Shown: piece by piece, positions 8,595 to 17,678 of the stretch
Layout of the letters: each line of letters opens with the position of its first letter
Position numbering within the stretch: position 1 is the stretch's first letter
Origin: Flavobacterium sp.
GTDB lineage: Bacteria; Bacteroidota; Bacteroidia; Flavobacteriales; Flavobacteriaceae
Assembly: GCF_027483985.1 (NCBI RefSeq)
Contig: NZ_JAIXTJ010000021.1
Location: 1-64,000 of the forward strand
Direction of reading: 5' to 3'
DNA: 64,000 nucleotides
Notes under the pieces: model-generated
The model's database searches: none
Seen by the model: the letters and a program-made list of their open reading frames with translations, nothing else
Told to the model about the DNA's origin: nothing
Made by a program: the position numbers and the translations under genes

Positions 8595-9296
8595 TTATTT
8601 TAAATTTAGTACATCGCGCATTGTAAAAACGCCTTGTTTTCCAACTAGCCATTCTGCGGCTATTATCGAACCTAAGGCAAATCCATCGCGATTGTGCGCT
8701 GTGTGTTTTATTTCAATTGTATCCACTTCTGATGCATAAAATATGCTGTGTGTGCCAGGAACATTTTCGATTCTCTTTGCATCAATTACTATTTCATCAG
8801 CATTCGGATTTTCAAGTGTCCAATTAGTATAATTTGAATTTTCAATTATTCCATTAGCCAAAGAGATTGCTGTTCCACTTGGCGCATCTAGTTTTTGTGT
8901 GTGATGAATTTCTTCCATCGAAACATTATATTGGCTAAACTTCGACATCATTTTAGCTAAATAATCATTTAATTCAAAGAATAAGTTTACGCCTAAACTA
9001 AAATTAGAACCATATATAAAAGCGCCATTTTGTTGTTCACAAAGCGCAACCATTTCGTCATAATGTTCTAACCAACCTGTGGTTCCACAAATTACAGGAA
9101 TTCCGTTATGTAAACATTCAGAAATATTAGTAACAGCCGAATTGGGAACACTGAAATCAATTGCGACATCAGCATTTTGTAATCCTTCAAATGATGAAGA
9201 GCTCGATTTCTTTAATACAATTTCGTGTCCTCGTTCTAAAGCAATTCGTTCAATTACTTTACCCATTTTTCCGTATCCGAGAAGTGCTATTTTCAT
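8595..9296 (-). CDS. dapB: 4-hydroxy-tetrahydrodipicolinate reductase
   Basis: DapB (233 residues) reduces 4-hydroxy-tetrahydrodipicolinate with NAD(P)H in lysine and meso-diaminopimelate synthesis. The dinucleotide motif is GYGKMGKVIERIA at the N-terminus. The substrate and catalytic segment is EEIHHTQKLDAPSGTA, holding the HH pair and Lys. It is shorter than E. coli DapB, as is usual in Bacteroidota. It lies between lepB and the DUF5683-parB-parA group on the same strand. No other dap gene is in the window. Confidence 0.96.
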   Translation of the reverse strand: MKIALLGYGKMGKVIERIALERGHEIVLKKSSSSSFEGLQNADVAIDFSVPNSAVTNISECLHNGIPVICGTTGWLEHYDEMVALCEQQNGAFIYGSNFSLGVNLFFELNDYLAKMMSKFSQYNVSMEEIHHTQKLDAPSGTAISLANGIIENSNYTNWTLENPNADEIVIDAKRIENVPGTHSIFYASEVDTIEIKHTAHNRDGFALGSIIAAEWLVGKQGVFTMRDVLNLK

Positions 9297-9345
9297 AAAG
9301 AGTTAGTTAGCTTGCGATGGTATTTGTTACAATTTTAAGAAAACT

Positions 9346-9906
9346 TTAAAGTTTTAACGTAACGCTAAGTCCTAAATTTTGTCGTGTAGTAAGTTCATTT
9401 CGGTATAAATCAGGCTTAACCGTTAGTTTGTCATTAACATTGAATTGCATTAAATGCGCATCAACATTAGCGTCAACAATATTAAGGATATAAAACAAGC
9501 CTGTAATCAGCATCGATAAATCACGATTTCTTTGATAGAATTTTTGAGCTGCAATTAATCGCGAATCGTCAAGAAATGAAAATTCATCTCCAGTATAACC
9601 TTCTAATCTTCTTTTGTAGGCATCGCGATATTGGTTGTATTTTTTATTATTATTGATATAAAAATAAATACTTGTTCCCATTGCACCATAAACCAAAGGA
9701 ATTTTCCAATATTTTTTGTTGTAAGCTTGTCCAAGTCCAGGTACGATTGCAGAATAAAATGCTGCTTTAGCTGGCGCTAGCGGATTGATTTTAGATTCTT
9801 TGATAGAGTCTAAAGCTACCAATTCTTTACCTAGTTGGGTTTGACCATAAGCAGCCATACTTCCAAAAAGAAGTACAAAAAGTGTTATGTATAGTGACTT
9901 AACCAC
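9346..9906 (-). CDS. DUF5683 domain membrane protein
   Basis: This 186-residue protein has a signal peptide (LYITLFVLLFGSMAAYGQ) and a membrane domain with the PAKAAFYSAIVPGLGQAYNKK segment typical of DUF5683. The probable start is a GTG at 9904-9906 whose G is shared with the parB stop TAG, which implies translational coupling. The family is common in Bacteroidetes beside parB and dapB; its function is unknown. The GxGQxYNKxYWKxP pattern resembles TM2-like small membrane modules. Confidence 0.82.
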   Translation of the reverse strand: MVKSLYITLFVLLFGSMAAYGQTQLGKELVALDSIKESKINPLAPAKAAFYSAIVPGLGQAYNKKYWKIPLVYGAMGTSIYFYINNNKKYNQYRDAYKRRLEGYTGDEFSFLDDSRLIAAQKFYQRNRDLSMLITGLFYILNIVDANVDAHLMQFNVNDKLTVKPDLYRNELTTRQNLGLSVTLKL

Positions 9907-10805
9907 TAGCCGTTTATTAATTTTAAAATTCTATTAAAATCTTCTTCGGAATGAAAAGGAATTGCAATTTTACCTTTACCTTTTCCGTCAACTTTCACAT
10001 CAACTTTAGCGCCAAAGAAATTTGTAAATGCCTTCTTTTGCTCTTCTCCAAGCGTAAAAGAACTACCTTTTGCCGCCTTTGCTACTGCTGGTTTTAGTCC
10101 ATCTTGGTGTTTTTTTACAAGAGCTTCCGTATCACGCACAGATAGATTTTGACTTACGATTTTTTGATAAATATCGGTTTGAACATCTTGATCTTCGATA
10201 TTAATCATCGCTCGTCCGTGACCCATACTGATAAAACCATCACGAATTCCGGTTTGAATTATCGGATCAAGTTTTAATAGACGCAAATAATTAGTAATAG
10301 TAGAACGTTTTTTTCCAACACGTTCACTCATTTGTTCTTGAGTCAACTGAATTTCTTCAATTAATCGTTGATAAGATAAGGCAATTTCTATCGGATCTAA
10401 GTCGTGGCGTTGAATATTTTCAACTAATGCCATTACCAGAGATTCGTTGTCGTTTGCAATTCTAATATAAGCAGGAATAGAGGTCATTCCAACTAATTTA
10501 GAAGCACGTAAACGTCGTTCACCCGATATTAATTGGTATTTATTAAAGTCTAATTTTCTAACAGTAATAGGTTGAATTACACCAAGTTCTTTAATAGATG
10601 ATGCTAATTCTTGTAAAGCTTCTTCATTGAAATTGGTTCGTGGTTGAAACGGATTGATTTCAATGGCATCAATTTCAACTTCTAATATATTTCCAACAAC
10701 CTTATCGGCATTTTTATCATCCACTGATTTAATATCGTTCTCTGGATCTTTTAAAAGTGCTGATAAACCTCTTCCTAAAGCTTGTTTTTTAATTGCTTTT
10801 GTCAT
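9906..10805 (-). CDS. parB: Chromosome-partitioning protein ParB
   Basis: ParB (299 residues) is a CTP-dependent clamp that loads at parS. The N-terminal domain has the ISGERRLRASKL arginine-rich box and the ENIQRHDLDPIEIA segment. The central helix-turn-helix is EQMSERVGKKRSTITNYLRL, followed by ISMGHGRAMI. A short C-terminal dimerisation region closes the protein. It sits 3 nt downstream of parA in an ordinary parAB operon. I found no obvious parS palindrome in the window. Confidence 0.97.
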   Translation of the reverse strand: MTKAIKKQALGRGLSALLKDPENDIKSVDDKNADKVVGNILEVEIDAIEINPFQPRTNFNEEALQELASSIKELGVIQPITVRKLDFNKYQLISGERRLRASKLVGMTSIPAYIRIANDNESLVMALVENIQRHDLDPIEIALSYQRLIEEIQLTQEQMSERVGKKRSTITNYLRLLKLDPIIQTGIRDGFISMGHGRAMINIEDQDVQTDIYQKIVSQNLSVRDTEALVKKHQDGLKPAVAKAAKGSSFTLGEEQKKAFTNFFGAKVDVKVDGKGKGKIAIPFHSEEDFNRILKLING

Positions 10806-10808
10806 AAA

Positions 10809-11576
10809 TTAATTACTGTTTTTTTTGATAATTTCTTCTGCTAAACTCAAGTAATTGGTAGCTCCTTTACTTGTTGCATCAAATGCTATAATGCTTTCAC
10901 CAAAACTTGGTGCTTCACTTAGCTTGACATTTCTTTGAATTATAGTTTTGAAAACCATATCATTAAAATGTTTTTGTACTTCTTCAACCACTTGATTTGA
11001 TAGACGCAAACGTGAATCAAACATAGTTAAAAGTAATCCTTCTATATCTAAATTAGGATTGTGAATTTTTTGAACACTTTTTATGGTATTCAATAACTTT
11101 CCTAAACCTTCAAGTGCAAAATATTCACATTGGATTGGTATTACTACAGAATCGGCAGCTGTTAACGCATTCAATGTTAGTAATCCCAATGATGGTGCGC
11201 AATCAATTAGAATGTAATCGTATTCTTCTTTAACGCTTTCTAAGGCTTGTTTAAGCATGTACTCACGATTTTCTTTATCGACTAGTTCAATTTCAATTGC
11301 CACAAGGTCAATATGAGCAGGAATGACATCAACATTTGGTGAAGATGATTTTATAATTGCTTCAAGTGGTGTGTTACTATGTTCTAATATTTGGTAAGTT
11401 CCAATTTCTACACTTTCCACATCAATGCCCAATCCTGAACTCGCATTAGCTTGCGGATCAGCATCAATTAATAACACTTTTTTTTCTAAAACACCTAGAG
11501 ATGCAGCTAAGTTAACTGAAGTTGTTGTTTTTCCTACACCACCTTTTTGGTTGGCTATTGCAATGATTTTACCCAT
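10809..11576 (-). CDS. parA: Chromosome-partitioning ATPase ParA
   Basis: ParA/Soj (255 residues) is the deviant-Walker ATPase partnering ParB in origin segregation. The signature KGGVGKTTTSVNLAASLG opens the protein, followed by LIDADPQANASSGLG and DYILIDCAPSLGLLTLNAL. The length fits chromosomal ParA with no N-terminal DNA-binding extension, unlike many plasmid ParA proteins. It starts the parA-parB-DUF5683 run. Confidence 0.97.
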   Translation of the reverse strand: MGKIIAIANQKGGVGKTTTSVNLAASLGVLEKKVLLIDADPQANASSGLGIDVESVEIGTYQILEHSNTPLEAIIKSSSPNVDVIPAHIDLVAIEIELVDKENREYMLKQALESVKEEYDYILIDCAPSLGLLTLNALTAADSVVIPIQCEYFALEGLGKLLNTIKSVQKIHNPNLDIEGLLLTMFDSRLRLSNQVVEEVQKHFNDMVFKTIIQRNVKLSEAPSFGESIIAFDATSKGATNYLSLAEEIIKKNSN

Positions 11577-11661
11577 TTATTTGATTCAAATTTTGAGTGG
11601 TAAAAATACAATTTTTTATGGTTTATAAAAGTGTTATTTGTTAACAATGTTGTAAATTTAA

Positions 11662-11804
11662 GTTTTCAGTATTCAGTTTTCAGTGTTCAGTACCTGACAG
11701 TCAGCAAATATTTTTTTAAAAAAAAGAAAAGTCAGAAAGAAAATTTCTAACTGACTTTTATGATAAAGTATTCAACTGAATACTGAACGCTACTTACTGA
11801 ATAC
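11662..11804. repeat. Heptad arrays in inverted orientation around a terminator
   Basis: Four heptads on the + strand (GTTTTCA, GTATTCA, GTTTTCA, GTGTTCA at 11662-11689) face about five on the - strand (from the SDR stop codon down to about 11769: GTATTCA, GTAAGTA, GCGTTCA, GTATTCA). They flank the hairpin at 11727-11759. The unit matches the arrays at 868 and 5132. Confidence 0.7.
11727..11759 (-). terminator. Intrinsic terminator after the SDR gene
   Basis: The 9-bp arms AAAAGTCAG (11727-11735) and CTGACTTTT (11751-11759) are followed on the minus strand by a long T-rich tract. It ends transcription of the SDR gene before parA. Confidence 0.8.
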
Positions 11805-12685
11805 TATTTATTTCCTTTGTTTTTTATCAATGCTTCAAGCATATCCCACATTTCTTGCGGAATTTTTTCAAGAATATTGAATTGTCCTGCGCCTTGTAGC
11901 CATTCGCCACCATCAATAGTAACCACTTCACCATTAATATAGGCTGAAAAATCAGAAACTAAATAAGCCGCTAAATTGGCTAATTCTTGGTGATCACCAA
12001 CTCTTCTTAAAGGAACTTTCTTGGCCATATCAAATTTTTCTGCCAAGTCACCAGGAAGCAATCGATCCCAAGCACCTTTTGTTGGAAATGGTCCAGGTGC
12101 AATCGCATTCATTCGAATTCCGTATTTTGCCCATTCTACAGCCAAACTTCTTGTCATAGCAAGAACTCCAGCTTTAGCAGTCGCGCTTGGTACAACATAT
12201 CCTGAACCTGTCCAGGCATAAGTTGTTACAATATTTAAAACATTACAATTGGTTTGTTTTGCATCAATCCAATGTTTACCAAAAGCAAGAGTACAATTTT
12301 TTGAACCTTTCAAAACAATATCAATGATGGTATCAAAGGCATTTGCAGATAACCTTTCGGTTGGAGAAATAAAATTTCCTGCAGCGTTGTTAAGTAAAAC
12401 ATCAACACTACCAAATGTTTTTAAAACTTCGGCAAGCATAGCTTCTACTTGATCATAATGACGAACATCGCACTGAATTGGCAAACATTTACCGCCCGTT
12501 TCTTGTTCTAATTGAGCAGCCGTGGTTTTTAATTTTTCTAAATCTCGTGATGAAATAGCAACGTTAGCGCCTAATTCTAGAAAATATTTTGTCATTGCTT
12601 TACCGAGGCCACTTCCGCCACCGGTTACAACAATTGTTTTACCTTTTAACGCATCATCGCGTAACATTTTTGCTGAAAAATCCAT
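11804..12685 (-). CDS. SDR family oxidoreductase, 2,4-dienoyl-CoA reductase-like
   Basis: This short-chain dehydrogenase has 293 residues with the NADP(H)-binding TGGGSGLGKAM near residue 21 and LLNNAAGNF near 97. The usual YxxxK motif is absent: the segment reads VVPSATAKAGV, with serine where tyrosine is expected. The same arrangement occurs in mitochondrial/peroxisomal 2,4-dienoyl-CoA reductases, which use a tyrosine 15 residues before the lysine. Here Tyr156 is exactly 15 before Lys171. The APGPFPTKGAWDRL stretch also fits that family. The likely role is auxiliary beta-oxidation of unsaturated fatty acids. The family comparison is from memory. Confidence 0.85.
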   Translation of the reverse strand: MDFSAKMLRDDALKGKTIVVTGGGSGLGKAMTKYFLELGANVAISSRDLEKLKTTAAQLEQETGGKCLPIQCDVRHYDQVEAMLAEVLKTFGSVDVLLNNAAGNFISPTERLSANAFDTIIDIVLKGSKNCTLAFGKHWIDAKQTNCNVLNIVTTYAWTGSGYVVPSATAKAGVLAMTRSLAVEWAKYGIRMNAIAPGPFPTKGAWDRLLPGDLAEKFDMAKKVPLRRVGDHQELANLAAYLVSDFSAYINGEVVTIDGGEWLQGAGQFNILEKIPQEMWDMLEALIKNKGNK

Positions 12686-12742
12686 TTTAGTTTGTTTTAT
12701 GAATTGTAAATATAGAAAATAATTTATTATGCGCGCATAATA

Positions 12743-13870
12743 TTATAATTTTAACAATCGATCGGTTGCTTCAATCAACATAGTTTCTTCTTTAGCAAAG
12801 CAAAATCTTATGCATTGTGTTTGATTAGCATCTGCATAGAAAGGTGAAAGTGGGATAGTGGCCACACCAAATTCAGTAAGTAATCGTTTAGTGAATTCTA
12901 AATCATTTTCATCTGAAATGGCTTTATAAGAGGCAATTTGAAAATAAGAACCTTCACACGGAAGCAAATCGAATTTAGTATCTTGCATCAAATTTCTGAA
13001 AAAATCTCTTTTTTGCTGGTAAAAACCTCCAAGTTCTGCGATGTCAACCACATCCATATAATCGTTGATGGCATATTGTGCTAAACTATTGACACTGAAG
13101 ACCAAAAATTGATGCACTTTTTTGATTTCTATCATTAATTGTTCGGGTGCAATTAAATAACCAATTTTCCATCCGGTAATGTGAAACGATTTACCAACAG
13201 AGGAAACAATTATACTTTTGTCTTTTAATTTTTCTCGCTGATTTACCGATTTGTGTTTGTTTTCAAATGTAATAAATTCATATACTTCATCAGAAAGTAC
13301 TAGAAGGTTCGGATATAAATCCAATAGTTTTTCTAATTGTAAAAAATCATTTTCTGTCCATATTTTTCCACTAGGATTATGCGGATTATTGATTATAATC
13401 ATTCTGGTTTTGGCATTCATTGTTGCTGAGATGACTTCCCAATTGGGCGTAAAATCAGCGTTTAAATTAATGCGTTTTGGAATGGCATTGCACAACAGTA
13501 TTGGCGTTTCGTAGCAATCATAACTTGGATCTAAAATGATTACTTCTTCATTAGGTTTTACAAGTGCTTGTATACTTGCAAATATACCTTCGGTTGCTCC
13601 AGCGGTTATTAAAATCTCAGTTAGCGGATTTACTTTTCTACCATAAGATTTATTTGTTAGCGTTGCAATTTTTTCTAATAAAGGAAGAAATCCAGCCATC
13701 GGAAGATATTGATGAATTTCTTCTTTTGACCATTTAGCTGCTAAGTTTTTAAGACGTTCGTCTACCGGAAAATTAGGGAAACCTTGAGATAAATTTATCG
13801 CATTGTGCTCTTTTGCCATTTGTGACATGACACTAAAAATACTTGTGGTTACATTAGGTAGTTTAGACAT
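12743..13870 (-). CDS. Methionine-type aminotransferase (class I/II, YbdL-like)
   Basis: This fold-type I PLP enzyme has 375 residues from the ATG at 13870. Key features are NLSQGFPNFPVD, the NNPHNPSGK segment with the conserved Asn, LSDEVYEF with the PLP-binding Asp/Tyr, and the Schiff-base lysine Lys227 in SVGKSFHITGWKIGY. An in-frame extension reaches 13939 but begins with low-complexity sequence and is rejected. Relatives transaminate methionine or kynurenine-type substrates with 2-oxo acids; methionine salvage is plausible. It diverges from the VIT-protein gene. Confidence 0.88.
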   Translation of the reverse strand: MSKLPNVTTSIFSVMSQMAKEHNAINLSQGFPNFPVDERLKNLAAKWSKEEIHQYLPMAGFLPLLEKIATLTNKSYGRKVNPLTEILITAGATEGIFASIQALVKPNEEVIILDPSYDCYETPILLCNAIPKRINLNADFTPNWEVISATMNAKTRMIIINNPHNPSGKIWTENDFLQLEKLLDLYPNLLVLSDEVYEFITFENKHKSVNQREKLKDKSIIVSSVGKSFHITGWKIGYLIAPEQLMIEIKKVHQFLVFSVNSLAQYAINDYMDVVDIAELGGFYQQKRDFFRNLMQDTKFDLLPCEGSYFQIASYKAISDENDLEFTKRLLTEFGVATIPLSPFYADANQTQCIRFCFAKEETMLIEATDRLLKL

Positions 13871-13958
13871 AGTTGTATTTAAATTAGTATAAAAGTAAAA
13901 AAAATCTTCAAGCTTTTCCAACCTTTTTATAAAATACACACTCTATTAATTTATAAAC

Positions 13959-13973
13959 TTCCTGTGTCAGGAA
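13959..13973. promoter_or_regulatory. Perfect 15-bp palindrome in divergent intergenic region
   Basis: TTCCTG and CAGGAA flank a 3-nt centre, 16 nt upstream of the VIT-protein start and within the gap shared with the aminotransferase gene. It could be a repressor operator or a short 5'-UTR hairpin. No regulator gene is adjacent. Confidence 0.35.
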
Positions 13974-13988
13974 ATAAATGTTAGTAGT

Positions 13989-16900
13989 ATGAAAAAATTA
14001 ATTGTGCTTTCTTTTTTGTTTGTCGGATTTTTGGTTCAAGCCCAAAGTCCGATAGTTAATAGTAAAGGAAAAGATTCCGCTTTAGTTCGATTAAGTCAAT
14101 TGAAAGTGTCTGTAAAAGTGGTTGGTAATATTGCCTATACTACCACAGAAATGCATTTTTTTAATGGCACAAACCGTCAAATGGAAGCTGAATTACTATT
14201 TCCGTTGCCCGAAGGCGTTTCGGTTTCGAGATATGCAATTGATATCAATGGTAAAATGCGTGAGGCTGTACCGGTAAATAAAAATAAAGGAAAACAAGTT
14301 TTTGAAGCCATCGAGCACCGTCGCGTTGATCCCGGATTATTAGAAAAAGTAGCAGGAAATACTTTTCGAACCCGAATTTATCCTTTGCTTCCCAATGGTG
14401 AACGTATTGTAATTATTGGCTATGAGCAAGAATTGAGTAGTTTGGACGCAACGCATTTAGGTTATCAAATGTTGAGTAGTTATCCAACCACTTTAGATGT
14501 TTTTGAATTGTCAATTGCTGTTCTTGGCGCATCGGCAATGCCAACAGTTACTAATGATGAAGGAGTTATTGCACTTGAAAATTTGAATCAAATGTATCAA
14601 ACAACAATTACTAAAAACAAGTATAAACCTAAAGATAAACTTTTGATTTCTATTCCTATTCGTCAAGATATTCCTTCTGTTGTGGTTCAATCTGTTGCAG
14701 GTCAGCATTATTTTTATACGAATACTGTAGTTGATGCTGTTAGCAAAAAAAAGAAGCATCCCAATTCGATAGGGTTAATTTGGGATGTTTCTTTAAGTTG
14801 CCGTAAACGTGATTTAAAGAAAGAGTTATCGTTACTTGACGCTTATTTCAAATCTTTATCTAATGTTGAAGTAACGCTTTATTTTTCTGGATACGATTTT
14901 AATAAAAAAGCTACTTATCAAATAAAAAATGGTAATTCAGATGAGTTGCAATCGGTTTTAAAACAAGTAAAATATGATGGTGGTTCGCGTTTTTCAAAAA
15001 TAAAATTTCCAATTCATGATGAATTTTTGTTTTTTACTGATGGGTTATCTTCATTAAGTTCAAACCTTTTGCCAACTACAAAAAAATCCGTTTATACTGT
15101 TACTTCTTCTGCAAGTTCAGATTATGCTTTTTTGAACTACAGTGCAATGAAAACCGGCGGAAGTTTCATCAATTTAAATCAACTTTCGGCAGAGGATGCT
15201 TTAAATAAACTGGTTTTTCAAAATCTAAAATTTCTTGGCATAAAAGAAAATTTTATGGTTACGGATTTGTATCCAATGGTTGGAACTCCAGTTTCTGGAA
15301 GTTTTAGTTTGACAGGTATTTCCTTAAAAGAGCAAAATCAAGTGGTTTTATTATTTGGATACGACAATACTCCAATTCTAGAAAAAATAATTACTATCAG
15401 TCCTCTTTCTAAATCAAATGCCGAAGTAAGTATTGAAAAACTTTGGGCTCAGAAAAAGATTGCTAATCTTGCTATTCAATACCAGCAAAATGCCGAAGAA
15501 ATTGAGTCTTTGGGCAAAAAATATGGAATTGTAACTGATAATACATCACTAATAGTTTTAGAAAATTTATCTGATTATATTCAGTATGATATTGTTCCGC
15601 CATCTGAATTGAGACCCGAATTTGATCGTTTGATGAAACAGCAAATCGCAAATGCCGAAGCCAAAAAATATAGTAATTGGGAAAACGTAGCAAGTTATTA
15701 TGAAGCTCTCAAATTATGGTGGGATAACGATAAAAAATATGCTAAACCAAAACCTATAAAGATTCAGAAACCAAAACCAGTCGTTGCGACTCCACCAAGA
15801 AATGTAAATTTTAATGGGATAAATCCGAGTTTTATTCGAGGTTTGGTTTACGATAATCAAGGTCCATTGCCTGGCGCAATTGTTATGGTTAGAGGTACAA
15901 CAAGAGGCGTAAGTACTGATATTGATGGTAAATATGCTATCGATGCAAGAGAAGGCGATGTGCTTGTTTTTCAGTTCATTGGAATGGAAAGTACAACTAT
16001 TGCTGTCGGAACCAGCAAACGTATTGACATTACTTTAAGAGAATCTGCTCGAGTTTTAGAAGAAGTTGTTGTTCAATCTATGGGAATCAATCGAAATACT
16101 GTAGCAAAAGATGAAGATGAAGACGATGTCGAGCAAAAAAATATGGTTCGTAGTTCTCAGCGCACGATTGTTTCTAAAGAGCTAACACAAGCGGCAAATC
16201 CTAATGCCACAACTACTTTATCTGATAAGGTTTCTGGATTAAATGTTACCTCTACAAATTCATGGGCCGCAGATTCATTGTCAAATGGAAGTTATCAAAA
16301 TGGTTTTGTAAATAACGATCGAACAAAAGTTAACAAATGGAATCCTGATAGAATTTATCTTAAAGCTTTAGCCAATGCGCCAGCAGATAAAAAGTATGGT
16401 TTGTATTTAGAACTTCGCGAGGATAATGAAAATAATCCTAGTTTTTATTTTGATGTTGCCAATCATTTTTATGATTCAGGTGATAAAGTAACTGCGCTTG
16501 TAATTCTGAGTACGATAGCCGATTTAGGTCTAGAAAACCATCAATTGTATAAATCATTAGTCTATGTTTTACGTCAATGGAATGCTTATGAAGATGCTTT
16601 GCATGCTGCGAAACAAGTAGCAATATGGAGAATTCAAGAACCTCAAGCGCATAGAGATTTAGCTTTGACATTAGAGGATAATCAACAATATCAGGCTGCG
16701 TTTGACGAATTGATTAAAGGCTTAGAAGTCAATTATTATGCTGAAATGCGCGGACAATATGAAGGTGTTGAAGATATTATCTTGATGGATATTAATCGAA
16801 TGATGGCCGAACATAAGAGTATAAAAACAGATAAATTAGACAAAAAGTATTACTCTAAAATGCCAGTAGATGTTAGAATTATATTAAATTGGAATCAAAT

Positions 16901-17231
16901 GGATACGGATATTGATTTACATATAATCGAACCTACCAACGAGGAATGCTACTATGGACATCGTGATACTCAAATTGGTGCTCGATTTTCTAAGGATTTC
17001 ACTCAAGGATATGGACCTGAACAATATTTATTGCGCAATGCTGTTAAAGGAAAATACATCATTAAAACCAATTATTTTGGTGAAAGTGCTTTAACCGAAA
17101 ATGGACCAGCGACCGTAATGGTTGAAATTTATACGCGAAAAGGTAATGGTACAATCGAAAGAAAATTACAAACAATTCAGCTAGGAAAGGTACGAGAAAA
17201 CCAAAATTTGGCGGAAATTTTGATCGAATAG
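13989..17231 (+). CDS. VIT-domain / CarboxypepD_reg / DUF2135 multidomain protein
   Basis: This 1080-residue secreted protein starts with a signal peptide (LIVLSFLFVGFLVQAQ). Residues ~20-160 resemble a VIT domain, and a large middle region is vWA-like. A CarboxypepD_reg-like module follows at ~612-690 (GLVYDNQGPLPGAIVMVRGT). After it comes a piece resembling a SusC signature and TonB plug (SKELTQAANPNATTTLSDKV, GLNVTSTN) but with no beta-barrel. Residues ~780-930 look helical and TPR-like. The C-terminus (from 957, MPVDVRIILNWNQMDTDIDL) is DUF2135/YfaP-like. The role is unknown; a cell-surface adhesion or assembly protein is a reasonable guess. Confidence 0.82.
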   Translation: MKKLIVLSFLFVGFLVQAQSPIVNSKGKDSALVRLSQLKVSVKVVGNIAYTTTEMHFFNGTNRQMEAELLFPLPEGVSVSRYAIDINGKMREAVPVNKNKGKQVFEAIEHRRVDPGLLEKVAGNTFRTRIYPLLPNGERIVIIGYEQELSSLDATHLGYQMLSSYPTTLDVFELSIAVLGASAMPTVTNDEGVIALENLNQMYQTTITKNKYKPKDKLLISIPIRQDIPSVVVQSVAGQHYFYTNTVVDAVSKKKKHPNSIGLIWDVSLSCRKRDLKKELSLLDAYFKSLSNVEVTLYFSGYDFNKKATYQIKNGNSDELQSVLKQVKYDGGSRFSKIKFPIHDEFLFFTDGLSSLSSNLLPTTKKSVYTVTSSASSDYAFLNYSAMKTGGSFINLNQLSAEDALNKLVFQNLKFLGIKENFMVTDLYPMVGTPVSGSFSLTGISLKEQNQVVLLFGYDNTPILEKIITISPLSKSNAEVSIEKLWAQKKIANLAIQYQQNAEEIESLGKKYGIVTDNTSLIVLENLSDYIQYDIVPPSELRPEFDRLMKQQIANAEAKKYSNWENVASYYEALKLWWDNDKKYAKPKPIKIQKPKPVVATPPRNVNFNGINPSFIRGLVYDNQGPLPGAIVMVRGTTRGVSTDIDGKYAIDAREGDVLVFQFIGMESTTIAVGTSKRIDITLRESARVLEEVVVQSMGINRNTVAKDEDEDDVEQKNMVRSSQRTIVSKELTQAANPNATTTLSDKVSGLNVTSTNSWAADSLSNGSYQNGFVNNDRTKVNKWNPDRIYLKALANAPADKKYGLYLELREDNENNPSFYFDVANHFYDSGDKVTALVILSTIADLGLENHQLYKSLVYVLRQWNAYEDALHAAKQVAIWRIQEPQAHRDLALTLEDNQQYQAAFDELIKGLEVNYYAEMRGQYEGVEDIILMDINRMMAEHKSIKTDKLDKKYYSKMPVDVRIILNWNQMDTDIDLHIIEPTNEECYYGHRDTQIGARFSKDFTQGYGPEQYLLRNAVKGKYIIKTNYFGESALTENGPATVMVEIYTRKGNGTIERKLQTIQLGKVRENQNLAEILIE

Positions 17232-17257
17232 TTAATTAGTTAGGTTAATTTTGAAAG

Positions 17258-17289
17258 CAGTCTTGAAGTAATTTTGAGGCTGTTTTTTT
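17258..17289 (+). terminator. Intrinsic terminator after the VIT-protein gene
   Basis: CAGTCTT (17258-17264) and GAGGCTG (17276-17282) pair over 7 bp, including G-U pairs, and run into seven T residues. Confidence 0.65.
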
Positions 17290-17550
17290 ATTTTTTTATT
17301 GTTTCTAACTTTTAAAAAAATCAAAATCTTAATTTTTTTTCAAATTCTTTTGTCTTTTTTTTAAGCTAATAATTTATTTTTAAAATATAGCCTTAAGTGT
17401 TTATTTTACTGGTTTTTGTAGCAAAAAATTAATTTTAAAATACAATATTTTAATTGCTGATTTACAATGATACAAATGTTAAAGTTTAAAATATCATTTG
17501 GTGAATCCAAAAATAGTTCAGAAGTTTGCTTCATCAAAAAATAGAAAAAA
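17290..17550. other. AT-rich gene-free stretch upstream of the met leaders
   Basis: I find no ORF, RNA gene or repeat here. The promoter for the leader/met transcription unit should lie in this interval. Candidates are only approximate (for example TATCATTTGG near 17493), so I do not place it. Confidence 0.5.
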
Positions 17551-17619
17551 ATGAATTTAATTATTTGCAATATGTGTTGTATGATGTGGAAACTTCCGCA
17601 GAGGACTTCTATTGCATAA
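17551..17619 (+). CDS. Met/Cys-rich leader peptide 1 (22 aa)
   Basis: This small ORF encodes a peptide opening MNLIICNMCCMMWKL. Within codons 6-12 there are three Cys and three Met. It is preceded by an A-rich tract (AGAAAAAA) suited to Bacteroidota initiation. Its codons 16-18 contain GCAGAGG, which is repeated in the terminator downstream. This fits a leader whose ribosome stalls when charged Met-tRNA or Cys-tRNA is scarce. It lies 457 nt before metY, with a second leader in between. The peptide itself probably has no function beyond being translated. Confidence 0.75.
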   Translation: MNLIICNMCCMMWKLPQRTSIA

Positions 17620-17676
17620 TTTTAAATTTTAAAATATATACAATTAAACCTCTGCCAGTCGCAGAGGTTTTTTTTT
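17598..17676 (+). promoter_or_regulatory. Transcription attenuator 1 upstream of met operon
   Basis: The terminator has perfect 10-bp arms, AAACCTCTGC (17646-17655) and GCAGAGGTTT (17661-17670), with a 5-nt loop and nine T residues. The antiterminator uses GCAGAGG (17598-17604), inside leader 1 and identical to the terminator 3' arm, to pair with CCTCTGC (17649-17655). The two structures are mutually exclusive. A ribosome at the leader stop (17617-17619) would cover 17598-17604 and favour termination. Confidence 0.8.
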
Positions 17677-17678
17677 GG

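Noticed and set aside
9906..11576. parS sites or replication origin next to parAB
   Set aside because: I found no TGTTnCACGTGnAACA-like palindrome, no dnaA and no DnaA-box cluster in the window.
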